The position numbers and the translations under genes are program-made. Below are positions 39,211 through 46,933 of a DNA stretch of 46,933 nt, piece by piece. Every line of letters starts with the position of its first letter. The first letter of the stretch is position 1. The notes under the pieces were generated by a model, which saw only the letters and a list, made by a program, of their open reading frames with translations, ran no database searches and had not been told where the DNA came from. The DNA is taken from the NCBI RefSeq assembly GCF_000422905.1, contig NZ_AUGY01000068.1, positions 1 through 46,933 on the forward strand, given 5' to 3'. The stretch comes from Paenibacillus alginolyticus DSM 5050 = NBRC 15375. GTDB lineage: Bacteria > Bacillota > Bacilli > Paenibacillales > NBRC-103111.

Positions 39211-40749
39211 ATGTTAGGAATACTGGCAGCAATGAGCTTGGAGGAGAAGGTAGGACAGTTGTTCACACTGACCAACCGAGGGACTGAGCTTTCTGAGCGG
39301 ACAAGGCGATTGGTTGTGGAACGCAAGGTTGGGGGAATTTTTCTGGATATGGACAGCTTGGTTGATCCTGAACAGGTTCGAACCCTGACAGATGAGCTTC
39401 AACAAGCGGCTATAGGGGCAGGGAGGGGAATTCCCCTCTTCATCTCCGCGGATTATGTAGCAGGAGCAGGCTGCAAGCTTCAAGGCGGAGCCGTTCATTT
39501 TCCCAAAAATAAAGCGCTTGGGGTGTCGGGAGATGTAAATCTGGCTTATGAATCAGGGCGAATAACGGCCGAGGAATCATTAGCTATGGGAGTCAACTTC
39601 AACTATAGTCCGGTAGTGGACATCAATATCAATCCGGATAACCCGGTCATCGGGACCCACTCCTTCGGGGAAGATCCGGAGCTTGTTGCTGAACTGGCTT
39701 GTTCTGTTATAAGTGGGTACCAAGACCACGGTTTGATTGCGACGGCCAAGCATTTCCCAGGGCATGGAGACACGAACGTAGACTCGCACTTGGCGTTGCC
39801 GGTGCTTTCTTTCCAGTCGGAAAGACTGGAAAACTTCGAGCTTGCTCCCTTCCGGAAGGCCATTAGCGCTGGAGTAGAAGCCGTCATGGTCGGCCATATC
39901 GCTGTTCCTGCTTGGGATTCCTCCCTCCGTCCTGCATCTCTGTCGAAGGAGATTACAACGGGGTGGTTGCGAAATAAGCTAGGTTTCCCGGGACTAATCG
40001 TAACGGACGGCCTTTCGATGAAAGGGGTAACGGCCCGCTATTCCTTGCCAGATGCCTGTATCCTTGCTCTTGAAGCGGGAGCTGATATTCTGCTCGCGAC
40101 AGGGAAGACCCCTGAAGAGGAGGACGCTATGGTGGAAGCCGTGATTAAAGCTGTTAAAACAGGGCGCATCTCGATAGAGAGAATCGAGGAATCCGTTACC
40201 CGCATTTTGGAAGCCAAACAGAAATATGGCCTGAATAGAGAGAAGATGGAGTCAAAGCTGCTAACAGATCGTGGGCGTTATGAGGCGAATCCCCACCATG
40301 AAGAAGTCAGTCTTAAGTTGGCCAAGAAGGCGGTTACACCTATTCACGGAATGAAACCTATCTTCACTGTCGATAGAGACCATACGAAGGAGTGGTGTTT
40401 ATTGTGGGATCGGCAGACTGAACTTTTTCGTAACCAACTGTGTATGGATGCGGGCTTTGCTAAGGAAAAGAGATTGGAGAGCTACAAGGAAGTCGTGGAA
40501 GCGATGAATTCCTGTGGCTCGGCACCATTACTTATCTCCCTCACTTACAATAAATTAATGAATCCTGAGGTGTTATCCGAGGTCAATCGAATGGCTAGAG
40601 AGAGGAAGAACGTGATTCTCGTTCACTTCGGTTCTAACTATGACCTGCGGCACCTTCCAGATGTACCTGCGCTCTTGATGTACGATCGAGCGCCTTCTTT
40701 ACAGCAAGCTGCAGTTGACTACTTAATGGGTAAGGAGCTAGGGATATGA
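39211..40749 (+). CDS. GH3 beta-N-acetylhexosaminidase, NagZ-like
   Basis: A 512-residue glycoside hydrolase family 3 enzyme from ATG 39211 (GGAGGG at 39197-39202); the in-frame ATG at 39193 has poor spacing. Motif KHFPGHGDT (180-188) carries the His/Asp acid-base pair typical of NagZ-type GH3 enzymes, THSFGEDP (149-156) is the substrate loop and Asp266 in VTDGLSMKG is the nucleophile. A C-terminal region (about 330-512) adds a second domain. There is no signal peptide, so it acts in the cytoplasm on imported oligosaccharide, releasing a terminal HexNAc. GlcNAc is the usual residue; the nanE gene downstream leaves N-acetylmannosamine open. The stop codon overlaps the next start (ATGA). Confidence 0.9.
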   Translation: MLGILAAMSLEEKVGQLFTLTNRGTELSERTRRLVVERKVGGIFLDMDSLVDPEQVRTLTDELQQAAIGAGRGIPLFISADYVAGAGCKLQGGAVHFPKNKALGVSGDVNLAYESGRITAEESLAMGVNFNYSPVVDININPDNPVIGTHSFGEDPELVAELACSVISGYQDHGLIATAKHFPGHGDTNVDSHLALPVLSFQSERLENFELAPFRKAISAGVEAVMVGHIAVPAWDSSLRPASLSKEITTGWLRNKLGFPGLIVTDGLSMKGVTARYSLPDACILALEAGADILLATGKTPEEEDAMVEAVIKAVKTGRISIERIEESVTRILEAKQKYGLNREKMESKLLTDRGRYEANPHHEEVSLKLAKKAVTPIHGMKPIFTVDRDHTKEWCLLWDRQTELFRNQLCMDAGFAKEKRLESYKEVVEAMNSCGSAPLLISLTYNKLMNPEVLSEVNRMARERKNVILVHFGSNYDLRHLPDVPALLMYDRAPSLQQAAVDYLMGKELGI

Positions 40750-42320
40750 GGAATGAACTTAAGGCAGACATTGTCATTATTGGTGGGGGAACGGGTGGCT
40801 GCGCAGCGGCACTTGCGGCAGCACGTGCCGGCAGGAAGGTCATTATGACGGAGGAGACGGACTGGATAGGCGGTCAACTGACGAATCAGGCAGTGCCTCC
40901 GGATGAGCATCCGTGGGTGGAACAATTTGGCAGTACGGCAACTTATAGGGAGTTTAGGAACCGAATCCGTGATTATTATAAGCGCAATTTCCCTTTGGCA
41001 GCGGGTTCGTCCTCAGCAGTGCTCTTCAATCCAGGGAATGCTATAGTCAGCACCATCGCTCATGAACCTAGAGCAGCATTGGCAGTTCTTAGGGATATGT
41101 TGGCCCCTTATGTGCATAGTGGGCGGCTGGAAATTCTCATGGGTTATGTCCCGATTCATGTGGAAACGGAAGGAGACAGAATTATAGCGATCCATGTGAA
41201 GGAGCTGATCAAAGGTGGAGAGATTGTGCTTCAAGCTCCTTATTTCTTGGACGCGACAGAAACTGGAGAGCTCCTGCCCTTAAGTGGAACAGAATATATA
41301 ACAGGGGCTGAATCCGTTGACCAGACGGGAGAGCCACATGCTTTATTAGGGGCACCTGATCCTATGGATATGCAAGCTTTCACTTATTGCTATGCAGTTG
41401 ACCATATAGAAGGTCAGGACTTTACCATTGCCAAGCCAGAGCAGTACGACTTTTGGCGAGGCTATCAAGCTGATTTCTGGCCGGATCGCCAGTTAAGCTG
41501 GATGGGGCTCGTGCCTCATACCTTGGAGCCTGTCCCATACAGCTTCTTTCCCGATGGAAAGTCGTTCTCATTATGGAAGTATAGAAGAATCATCGACAAA
41601 CGAAACTTCGCCAAAGGCACTTTCGATAGTGATGTGACGTTGGTCAATTGGCCGCAGAATGACTATTGGCTAGGTTCGATCATTGATGTTTCTGAAGAGG
41701 AACGGGCGAAGCATCTTCACGGCGCCAAGCAGCTCAGCCTTTCTTTACTCTATTGGATGCAGACGGAGGCTCCGCGCCCGGACGGCGGGCAGGGATATCC
41801 TGGGCTTAGACTTCGTAAAGATGTGGTGGGAACTGAGGATGGTTTGGCCAAAGCCCCATATATCAGAGAATCCAGACGGGTTCGAGCTGTGACGACTGTT
41901 CTAGAGCAACATCTTAGCCCAGCTTTCAGAGGAACAGGGGGAGCGGAGATCTACAAGGATTCTGTCGGAGTTGGCTGTTACCGAATCGATCTTCATCCGA
42001 GTACGGGTCTGCGCTCTTATATCGATGTTTCCAGCTATCCTTTCCAAATTCCGTTGGGAGCTCTGCTGCCGATTCGTATGCGAAACCTGCTGGCGGCCGG
42101 CAAAAATATAGGGACGACTCATATAACGAATGGCTGCTACAGACTGCATCCCGTAGAATGGAATATCGGAGAGGCCGCAGGGTGGTTGGCGGCGTATGCT
42201 TTAGACCGGGGTCTAGAACCTCATCAAGTTCGCAGCCAAGAGAATGAACTGGCCGCTTTCCAAGAGATGCTGAAGAAAGCGGGAGTAGAGTTGGCTTGGC
42301 CTTCCATCCATGCTGTGTGA
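40746..42320 (+). CDS. FAD-dependent oxidoreductase (PF12831-like)
   Basis: A 524-residue flavoprotein. The dinucleotide-binding motif is IIGGGTGGCAAALAAARAG (about 11-29) followed by the ETDWIGGQLTNQA block, typical of the FAD_oxidored group often mislabelled xanthan lyase in carbohydrate loci. FLDATETGELL (about 174-184) and GALLPIRMRNLLAAGKNIG (about 438-456), with the following HITNG and HPVEWNIGEAAG, are further family blocks. It has no signal peptide. It is translationally coupled to the GH3 gene (ATGA), so the two act together. The reaction is unknown; oxidation of a sugar hydroxyl or a dehydration step are possibilities. Confidence 0.85.
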   Translation: MRNELKADIVIIGGGTGGCAAALAAARAGRKVIMTEETDWIGGQLTNQAVPPDEHPWVEQFGSTATYREFRNRIRDYYKRNFPLAAGSSSAVLFNPGNAIVSTIAHEPRAALAVLRDMLAPYVHSGRLEILMGYVPIHVETEGDRIIAIHVKELIKGGEIVLQAPYFLDATETGELLPLSGTEYITGAESVDQTGEPHALLGAPDPMDMQAFTYCYAVDHIEGQDFTIAKPEQYDFWRGYQADFWPDRQLSWMGLVPHTLEPVPYSFFPDGKSFSLWKYRRIIDKRNFAKGTFDSDVTLVNWPQNDYWLGSIIDVSEEERAKHLHGAKQLSLSLLYWMQTEAPRPDGGQGYPGLRLRKDVVGTEDGLAKAPYIRESRRVRAVTTVLEQHLSPAFRGTGGAEIYKDSVGVGCYRIDLHPSTGLRSYIDVSSYPFQIPLGALLPIRMRNLLAAGKNIGTTHITNGCYRLHPVEWNIGEAAGWLAAYALDRGLEPHQVRSQENELAAFQEMLKKAGVELAWPSIHAV

Positions 42321-42389
42321 TCTAGTCAGGTTCAAATTACCGTCTTGGAGGGCATATAGTAATTTATTTCAAATGGATGGAGGCTTAAC

Positions 42390-44255
42390 ATGAAAATAGC
42401 AATTTGTTCCAAACATCCTCTCGATCATATCCCGTGTCAAGGTTCTGAATGGTTCCCGTGGACGGAACTAGAAACCATAAACTTCAAGGAATACGGTGCC
42501 CTAATGCTTATCGGATCATCCCGCATAGACGAGCCTGCGATTATTCCCGCATCCATGGTGTCCCGTTTATGGTGGTTTGTGGAGGCAGGAGGTTTGCTCT
42601 ACGCGGAGCTTTTAGAAGCTTTTGATTTTTCTAGTTCCAGACTGTTTGGTTGGAAGCAAGATTTCCCCAAGACTCGCAGAACTCTTGAAAAATTAAGGGT
42701 AGTACGAGCAAACGAGGAGTCCGGGCTCGAACAAGGTGCGCTAATGGAGTGGAGTGGAGCCTATGCTTTGGGCTTCCCTATGCCAGACGAACCGAACAAA
42801 TCCTGGCTGGAATTTAGCACGTTTCACGGGACTCACTTTGCGGAAGAACTAACGTCATCTCCTGTACATCCCGGTTTATCAATAAGACGTTTGGGTGCAG
42901 GCCTGGTGGTGCACTGCTCCTTTTCCCTCTATTCTAGCGAAATGAAAGAAGCGTTTAGGCCTTATTCCCGTTGGAAAAGGGCCATAGAGACATTAGCGGC
43001 AGAAACTAAGCTTCCTTTGATCGTTTGGCCAGAAGTTATAAAGACTTCGAATGGAACTTCTCCGGAAGAAGCTGTGGAAGCTTGTATCCGTTGGTTTGAA
43101 GCTTCCGGCATTCTCCCAGCCATGGACGGAAGCGCTGGTGTATTCGAGAACATTCATTCCGTCACCGGCGCCCTTTCTTCGGATCACAGGCCTGACTGTA
43201 CGGCGCATACGGCTCTGCTCTTCTATTTGTATGGTACATGGAGGAAGGATCCCCGCTATCAGGATAAGTCTCATCAGCTATTGACGTTTTTGTTTGAAAA
43301 CGGGTTTCAGGATATGGAGAAGGATTCACCTTCCTATGGTTTGTTTAAGTGGTACGATTATCCAGGCCGTTACCCGGATCAAATGTTCACAGACGACAAC
43401 GCCTGGGTTTGCTTGGTCCTTCTCTATTTATATAGAAAAACCGGACGGTCTGAGTATCTGGAGCGGGGGCTGCCTCTTGCTGAAGCGCTTCTTTCCACTC
43501 AGAACGGGAATGGAGTCAGGCCTATCGTATTATTCCGCAGCCAACTCGAGAAGCTGGGTCTAGCAGGAGCCGGGGAACTGCCTCCCAGCTTAAATCCTCA
43601 TTTTGAGAGCATCGCACATGCTGCTTTCATCCAAGCTTACTTGGTGACCGGAAAACAGGAATACGTAGATACAGCGTTAAAAGGAAGCTTGTACCTGGCC
43701 TCTCGAATCGATGATCTCTCTTTCATGTACAGCCGAACCTCGGGATACAGCCGGTTTGTGCTGCCTCTAGGGTTTCTAGGACAATTCGATGAGAGCGGGG
43801 AGACTCTTTCCACACTGGAGCGGATCGTTGAATATCTACTTTCTCATCAGAGCAGCCTCGGAGGGATCGAAGAAGCAGACAACCCGGATCCGGACAGATT
43901 CGGGAAGGAAGATGCCGGCGTATTCATTCATAATGGAGAAGGTATTGCCGACCAGCTGTACACGAATAATTTTCTCTTGATGAACATTTGGGAGGCATGG
44001 AAGGCGACTGGGCATACCCGATATAAGACTCTATATGACGATTTGTCTGCTTATATATGCCGCATCCAAATCAACAGTGCGGACGCCCGTTATCATGGAG
44101 GGTGGATGCGCGCATATGATTTTAAAACCGAGGAATACTTCGGCAACAATGGAGATACGGGTTGGGGACCCTATTGTATGGAAAGCGGCTGGACCCAGGC
44201 TATCACCTCGTGTGGATTACTACTAGGACTTTTGAATGAATCACTCTTTGATTGA
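42390..44255 (+). CDS. Unknown protein with amidotransferase-like N-domain and alpha/alpha barrel
   Basis: A 621-residue cytoplasmic protein. Residues 1 to about 215 are alpha/beta (KIAICSKHP, YGALMLIGSSRID, WWFVEAGGLLYAELLEAF) and recall a class I glutamine-amidotransferase/ThuA-like fold without an evident catalytic cysteine. Residues about 230-620 look like an (alpha/alpha)6 barrel of the glucuronyl hydrolase, GH88/105 or AGE epimerase kind, with DCTAHTALLFYLYGTW, MFTDDNAWVCLVLLYLYRKTG and HFESIAHAAFIQAYLVTG helices and a conserved-looking DDNAW/MESGWTQA pair. AATGGATGGAGGC precedes the ATG. It may isomerise or cleave the imported sugar. I do not recognise an established family. Confidence 0.6.
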   Translation: MKIAICSKHPLDHIPCQGSEWFPWTELETINFKEYGALMLIGSSRIDEPAIIPASMVSRLWWFVEAGGLLYAELLEAFDFSSSRLFGWKQDFPKTRRTLEKLRVVRANEESGLEQGALMEWSGAYALGFPMPDEPNKSWLEFSTFHGTHFAEELTSSPVHPGLSIRRLGAGLVVHCSFSLYSSEMKEAFRPYSRWKRAIETLAAETKLPLIVWPEVIKTSNGTSPEEAVEACIRWFEASGILPAMDGSAGVFENIHSVTGALSSDHRPDCTAHTALLFYLYGTWRKDPRYQDKSHQLLTFLFENGFQDMEKDSPSYGLFKWYDYPGRYPDQMFTDDNAWVCLVLLYLYRKTGRSEYLERGLPLAEALLSTQNGNGVRPIVLFRSQLEKLGLAGAGELPPSLNPHFESIAHAAFIQAYLVTGKQEYVDTALKGSLYLASRIDDLSFMYSRTSGYSRFVLPLGFLGQFDESGETLSTLERIVEYLLSHQSSLGGIEEADNPDPDRFGKEDAGVFIHNGEGIADQLYTNNFLLMNIWEAWKATGHTRYKTLYDDLSAYICRIQINSADARYHGGWMRAYDFKTEEYFGNNGDTGWGPYCMESGWTQAITSCGLLLGLLNESLFD

Positions 44256-44275
44256 TGACTAAGGGAGAGAAGAGA

Positions 44276-44956
44276 ATGAATATGACCAGTATGATTACAA
44301 AAGGCGGACTTGTGGTTTCCTGCCAAGCCTTACAGCACGAACCGCTTTATGGTTCTCAGCATATGGCGGTTATGGCGAAGGCTGCTCTTGAAGGAGGAGC
44401 TCAGGGAATCCGAGCCAACAGTCCTGAAGATATACGAGCAATCCGTCAGGCTGTAGACCTGCCTATCATCGGACTTTGGAAGAAAGATTACGAAGGCTTC
44501 GACATCTACATTACACCGACTGTTGCCGATGCTGTCGCCGTCTATCAGGCAGGTGCAAATATTGTAGCCTTGGACGCGACCTCCCGTCCCAGACCAGATG
44601 GACTTGAACTGTCCCAAGTGATCCAAGAGCTGAAGCAGTTGGGAATCCCTGTTATGGCGGATATTTCTACCTATGAAGAAGGAGTGAATGCAGCCAAATG
44701 GGGAGCGGATTACGTGTCAACGACTCTTTCAGGCTATACCCCTTACAGTAAGACCGCTCTTCCGAATTTAGATTTAGTGAAACGATTGACGCAGACGCTG
44801 GATGTCCCTACAGTGGCTGAGGGGGGGATATCGACACCGCAAGAAGCCAAATCAGCGCTGGATAATGGTGCCTATTTCGTAGTTGTAGGGTCAGCCATTA
44901 CACGTCCTCAGTGGATTACTGCGCAATATTTTTCCGCGATGCAGGAAGGCAGTTGA
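44276..44956 (+). CDS. nanE: N-acetylmannosamine-6-phosphate 2-epimerase
   Basis: A TIM-barrel protein of 226 residues from ATG 44276 (AAGGGAGAGA at 44261-44270); an earlier in-frame start at 44252 overlaps the previous gene and has no site. NanE hallmarks are GGLVVSCQAL near the start, AKAALEGGAQGIRANS, LPIIGLWKKDYEGFDIYITPT (core LWKKDY), ALDATSRPRPDG, VMADISTYEEG, STTLSGYTPYS and VAEGGISTPQEA. It converts ManNAc-6-P to GlcNAc-6-P. Its neighbour is a ROK kinase, which can supply the phosphate. There is no sialate lyase (nanA) in the window, so the ManNAc source must be different from free sialic acid, or the lyase lies elsewhere. Confidence 0.95.
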   Translation: MNMTSMITKGGLVVSCQALQHEPLYGSQHMAVMAKAALEGGAQGIRANSPEDIRAIRQAVDLPIIGLWKKDYEGFDIYITPTVADAVAVYQAGANIVALDATSRPRPDGLELSQVIQELKQLGIPVMADISTYEEGVNAAKWGADYVSTTLSGYTPYSKTALPNLDLVKRLTQTLDVPTVAEGGISTPQEAKSALDNGAYFVVVGSAITRPQWITAQYFSAMQEGS

Positions 44957-44959
44957 CGT

Positions 44960-45898
44960 ATGACGGAGCATTCATCTCATTTTATAGGTGTTGATTTGGG
45001 GGGGACCTCTCTAAAGGGAGGTCTGTTGTCCTTAGACGGAACAGTGAAATCCGAACTCGTCAAACGCACGCCGGTGGAGGAAGGCAGGGAAGGCATTCTT
45101 CGAGAACTGTTTACACTAATCGAAGAGCTGTTGGAAATCTCTGTCGACGACCATGTGAGGGCTATTGGGATCGGTTCTGCAGGTAGAATTGATCCAGTGA
45201 CAGGAACCGTTCTATATGCGACAGACAATCTGCCAGGATGGACGGGAACCCCCTTGAGCGAATTGGTAGAAGGACGCTTTGGACTCCCTGCTTTTGTCGA
45301 TAATGATGTGAATGCTGCAGCAATAGGAGAGACTTGGATGGGTTTGAGAGACACTGTCTTTACAAGCTCCATTATGTTTATTTCCCTTGGGACCGGTGTC
45401 GGCGGTGCTATCGTTCATAAGGGGGGAATTATTCATGGAGCAAACGGAGGAGCGGGCGAGGTCGGCCATATCCTACTGGTTCCTGGAGGACATCCTTGCA
45501 ATTGCGGTCAGAATGGCTGTCTAGAGCAGTATGGTTCCGGAACAGCTCTCAACCGGATAGCAAGGAATATCGAACCCGAATGGAATAGCCACATTCTTCT
45601 AAAGCAGTGTACGGAAGGAGAACCACGGGCAGTCCGAGCAGTTGAAGGCTTTGCTGCTGATCTAGCTGCCGGTATCATTAGTATTCGCAATATGCTGGAT
45701 CCCCACAAGTTTATTATTGGGGGTGGGCTGGTCGATTCCCATGATGTTTGGTGGGGCTATCTGAGGTCAAAACTGGATGCCCTATCGGGGCAGCAGACGA
45801 TGCTGGAGGTGGCCCAGTTGGGTAATCGGGCCGGATTAATCGGAGCTGCCAAACTTGCGATGGATGGAATAGCAAGGATAAGCGGGAGTTGGAAGTAA
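44960..45898 (+). CDS. ROK-family sugar kinase, probable N-acetylmannosamine kinase
   Basis: A 312-residue ROK kinase. The phosphate-binding N-terminus is GVDLGGTSLKGGLLS (about 9-23). The catalytic Asp lies in DNDVNAAAIGE (about 113-123), and a second ATP loop is SLGTGVGGAIV. The zinc site motif CNCGQNGCLEQYGSG (about 177-191) is complete. No N-terminal DNA-binding domain is present, so it is a kinase and not a repressor. It starts 3 bases after nanE and so is translationally linked. By context it phosphorylates ManNAc (NanK role) or GlcNAc. It is the last gene of the glycan locus. Confidence 0.88.
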   Translation: MTEHSSHFIGVDLGGTSLKGGLLSLDGTVKSELVKRTPVEEGREGILRELFTLIEELLEISVDDHVRAIGIGSAGRIDPVTGTVLYATDNLPGWTGTPLSELVEGRFGLPAFVDNDVNAAAIGETWMGLRDTVFTSSIMFISLGTGVGGAIVHKGGIIHGANGGAGEVGHILLVPGGHPCNCGQNGCLEQYGSGTALNRIARNIEPEWNSHILLKQCTEGEPRAVRAVEGFAADLAAGIISIRNMLDPHKFIIGGGLVDSHDVWWGYLRSKLDALSGQQTMLEVAQLGNRAGLIGAAKLAMDGIARISGSWK

Positions 45899-46285
45899 AT
45901 AATGGAATGAAGGCGAATCTTATCATTTTCTACAGTATTATGATTTTCCACACGGTGCAAACCCGCGATGTATAAGTCTTTTTTGAAAATAGGGGTGAAT
46001 GCCTATGAAAAATAAAAGGCATCTGAAAACGCTTTGTTTACGATGAATGAAAGCGCTTTTATGTTAATTTTACACAGCACGGTTTTACATTGGTTTATGA
46101 ATTGGCAAGTAAGCTGTTTGCTGTTAGGCTCAAGAAAATAGACTCTCGGAATTCAGAGGGGGGAATGGGCGGAACCGCGGTGAAATAACTGGAAATTTGG
46201 ATTGAAAAATAACCATGAGGGTATTTTCATCCTGTTTCCAAAAATGTGAACGACAAAGAGACCTTTTAAGAGGTCGTCAAAAAAA
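45899..46285. other. Junction region with orphan gene start and cre-like sites
   Basis: No complete gene is seen. An AGGGGTG ribosome binding site and ATG at 46005 begin a 13-codon frame (MKNKRHLKTLCLR) that stops at once, which looks like the 5' end of a lost gene. TGAAAGCGCTTTTA (46048-46061) fits the CcpA cre consensus at all but one position, and TGAAAACGCTTTGT (46024-46037) is a weaker match. A hairpin with arms GACCT/AGGTC (46260-46275) lies before the transposase remnant and may mark the end of that element. Confidence 0.45.
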
Positions 46286-46933
46286 TTAAGCGGTTTGAGG
46301 CAAAATATCATCCCTCATGGCCTCAAGGGTTTGGCGATTCTCCGAGTACCAAGCATCAATGTGCTGGCACATCGTAATGCCGTAAATGCGCATTTACCAC
46401 ATCATTGTAGAGCGATGGCGACCGGCCTCTAGCTTGTAGTCAATCTTCTCGCGTTTGTTGGAACGTTCAACGGTGGTTCGGCGTTTGTAAACAAGCTTCC
46501 ACTCTTCAGAGCCTCTGACGACACCAGAAAATAAGCGAGAATTGTCCTTGCTACACGTATGGTAGATTCGTCCATACTTGGCAACGGAGCATGGAGTGGG
46601 GCACGTGTTGGTGGTTCGGTCTTTCATCATAAGACATATCCATTTCTGGCGGTCTCGCGTGTTGTCGTATCCATAAGTCTTCATTTCTTTACCTGCCGGA
46701 CAGATGGGAATCCCAGTTGGAGAAATTTTCATGTCGCTGTCCGTGTCGAGGTACTTGGTTGCCCGTTTGTTTAAATCGATGAATGGTTTTACGCCCTGGT
46801 GCTTGAGCAAGTCGTAAATAGCTCCAGCGTCATGGGCAGCATCAAGCAACATCTTATCGACCATGCCCAAGGTGAAACGTTGCGCAAATTCTACCGAACT
46901 GACGACAAAGCTAACGGCGTCATGGCGTGATGC
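46286..46933 (-). pseudogene. DDE transposase C-terminal part, interrupted by a stop codon
   Basis: The minus-strand frame enters from the window edge and carries the second catalytic Asp in DAAHDAG and the YREK signature of IS4/IS5-type transposases: Tyr, two residues, Arg, three residues, Glu (catalytic), six residues, Lys, within YKRRTTVERSNKREK. After MMW a TAA (46394-46396) interrupts the frame, which then continues in phase for 35 more codons (MRIYGITMCQHIDAWY and onwards) to a TAA at 46286-46288. The in-frame continuation argues that the first stop is a point mutation of a tyrosine or similar codon, so the element is probably inactive. The exact IS family is uncertain. Confidence 0.8.

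Noticed and set aside
45914..45955. Third CATAAGATT site in reverse orientation (AATCTTATC and ATTATGATTT)
   Set aside because: The halves are degenerate and the spacing is not 20 bp; the similarity is too weak to claim.

Overview
The window looks like a chromosomal segment of a spore-forming Paenibacillus-like Firmicute. The indicators are several spore-coat gene families, YesM/YesN-type two-component proteins beside LplB/LplC-type sugar permeases, AGGAGG-type ribosome binding sites, an SLH-domain protein and FIMAH/beta-propeller surface proteins. It is bounded by mobile-element debris: a truncated zinc-ribbon (DUF6431-like) protein at the left edge and a DDE transposase with a premature stop at the right edge.

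Region 1 (0.4-12.5 kb) is a spore-surface island. A Lys/Ser/Thr-rich decapeptide-repeat protein (CotG-like) precedes a CotH-family kinase, a small membrane protein, an ArsB/YwrK-family transporter and a CotB/YwrJ-like protein, recalling the Bacillus subtilis cotG-cotH-cotB-ywrJ-ywrK neighbourhood. Then come a methyltransferase with C-terminal TPRs, an unknown 180-residue protein, and a fibre-like protein made of SHAEG head repeats ending in a Peptidase_G2-type domain. After about 1 kb of non-coding or decayed DNA and an NlpC/P60 endopeptidase on the minus strand, five genes match the B. subtilis yraG-yraF-adhB-yraE-yraD cluster in order and length.

Region 2 (12.6-26.6 kb) is mixed. It holds an SLH plus PrcB-like secreted protein; a LacI regulator followed by a sugar ABC operon (binding protein, two permeases, Gfo/Idh/MocA oxidoreductase) with operator-like palindromes in front of both units; an XRE-cupin regulator divergent from threonine dehydrogenase and 2-amino-3-ketobutyrate CoA ligase (tdh-kbl); a holin-like small protein; a small hydrophilic ORF; a DoxX-WrbA pair; a decayed GH36 alpha-galactosidase; and a beta-lactamase-fold serine hydrolase.

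Region 3 (26.8-45.9 kb) is a co-directional glycan-use locus: two permeases, YesN-type response regulator, YesM-type sensor kinase, lipoprotein binding protein, AraC regulator, 2-hydroxyacid dehydrogenase-like protein, a 1022-residue exported propeller/FIMAH protein, a cytoplasmic GH3 hexosaminidase, an FAD oxidoreductase, a 621-residue alpha/alpha-barrel-like protein, N-acetylmannosamine-6-phosphate epimerase (NanE) and a ROK sugar kinase. It has no sialate lyase and no nagA or nagB. The simplest reading is capture and import of a HexNAc-containing oligosaccharide, cytoplasmic cleavage, phosphorylation and epimerisation to GlcNAc-6-P, with two redox enzymes and a barrel protein whose steps are unexplained. 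A pair of direct repeats (CATAAGATT, start-to-start 20 bp, 27 of 31 bases shared) lies in front of both the permease operon and the AraC gene and is the best candidate for a shared regulator site. I regard this locus and the repeat-protein/CotH and fibre genes of region 1 as the most promising undescribed biology. All calls are from reading the sequence; no database search was run.
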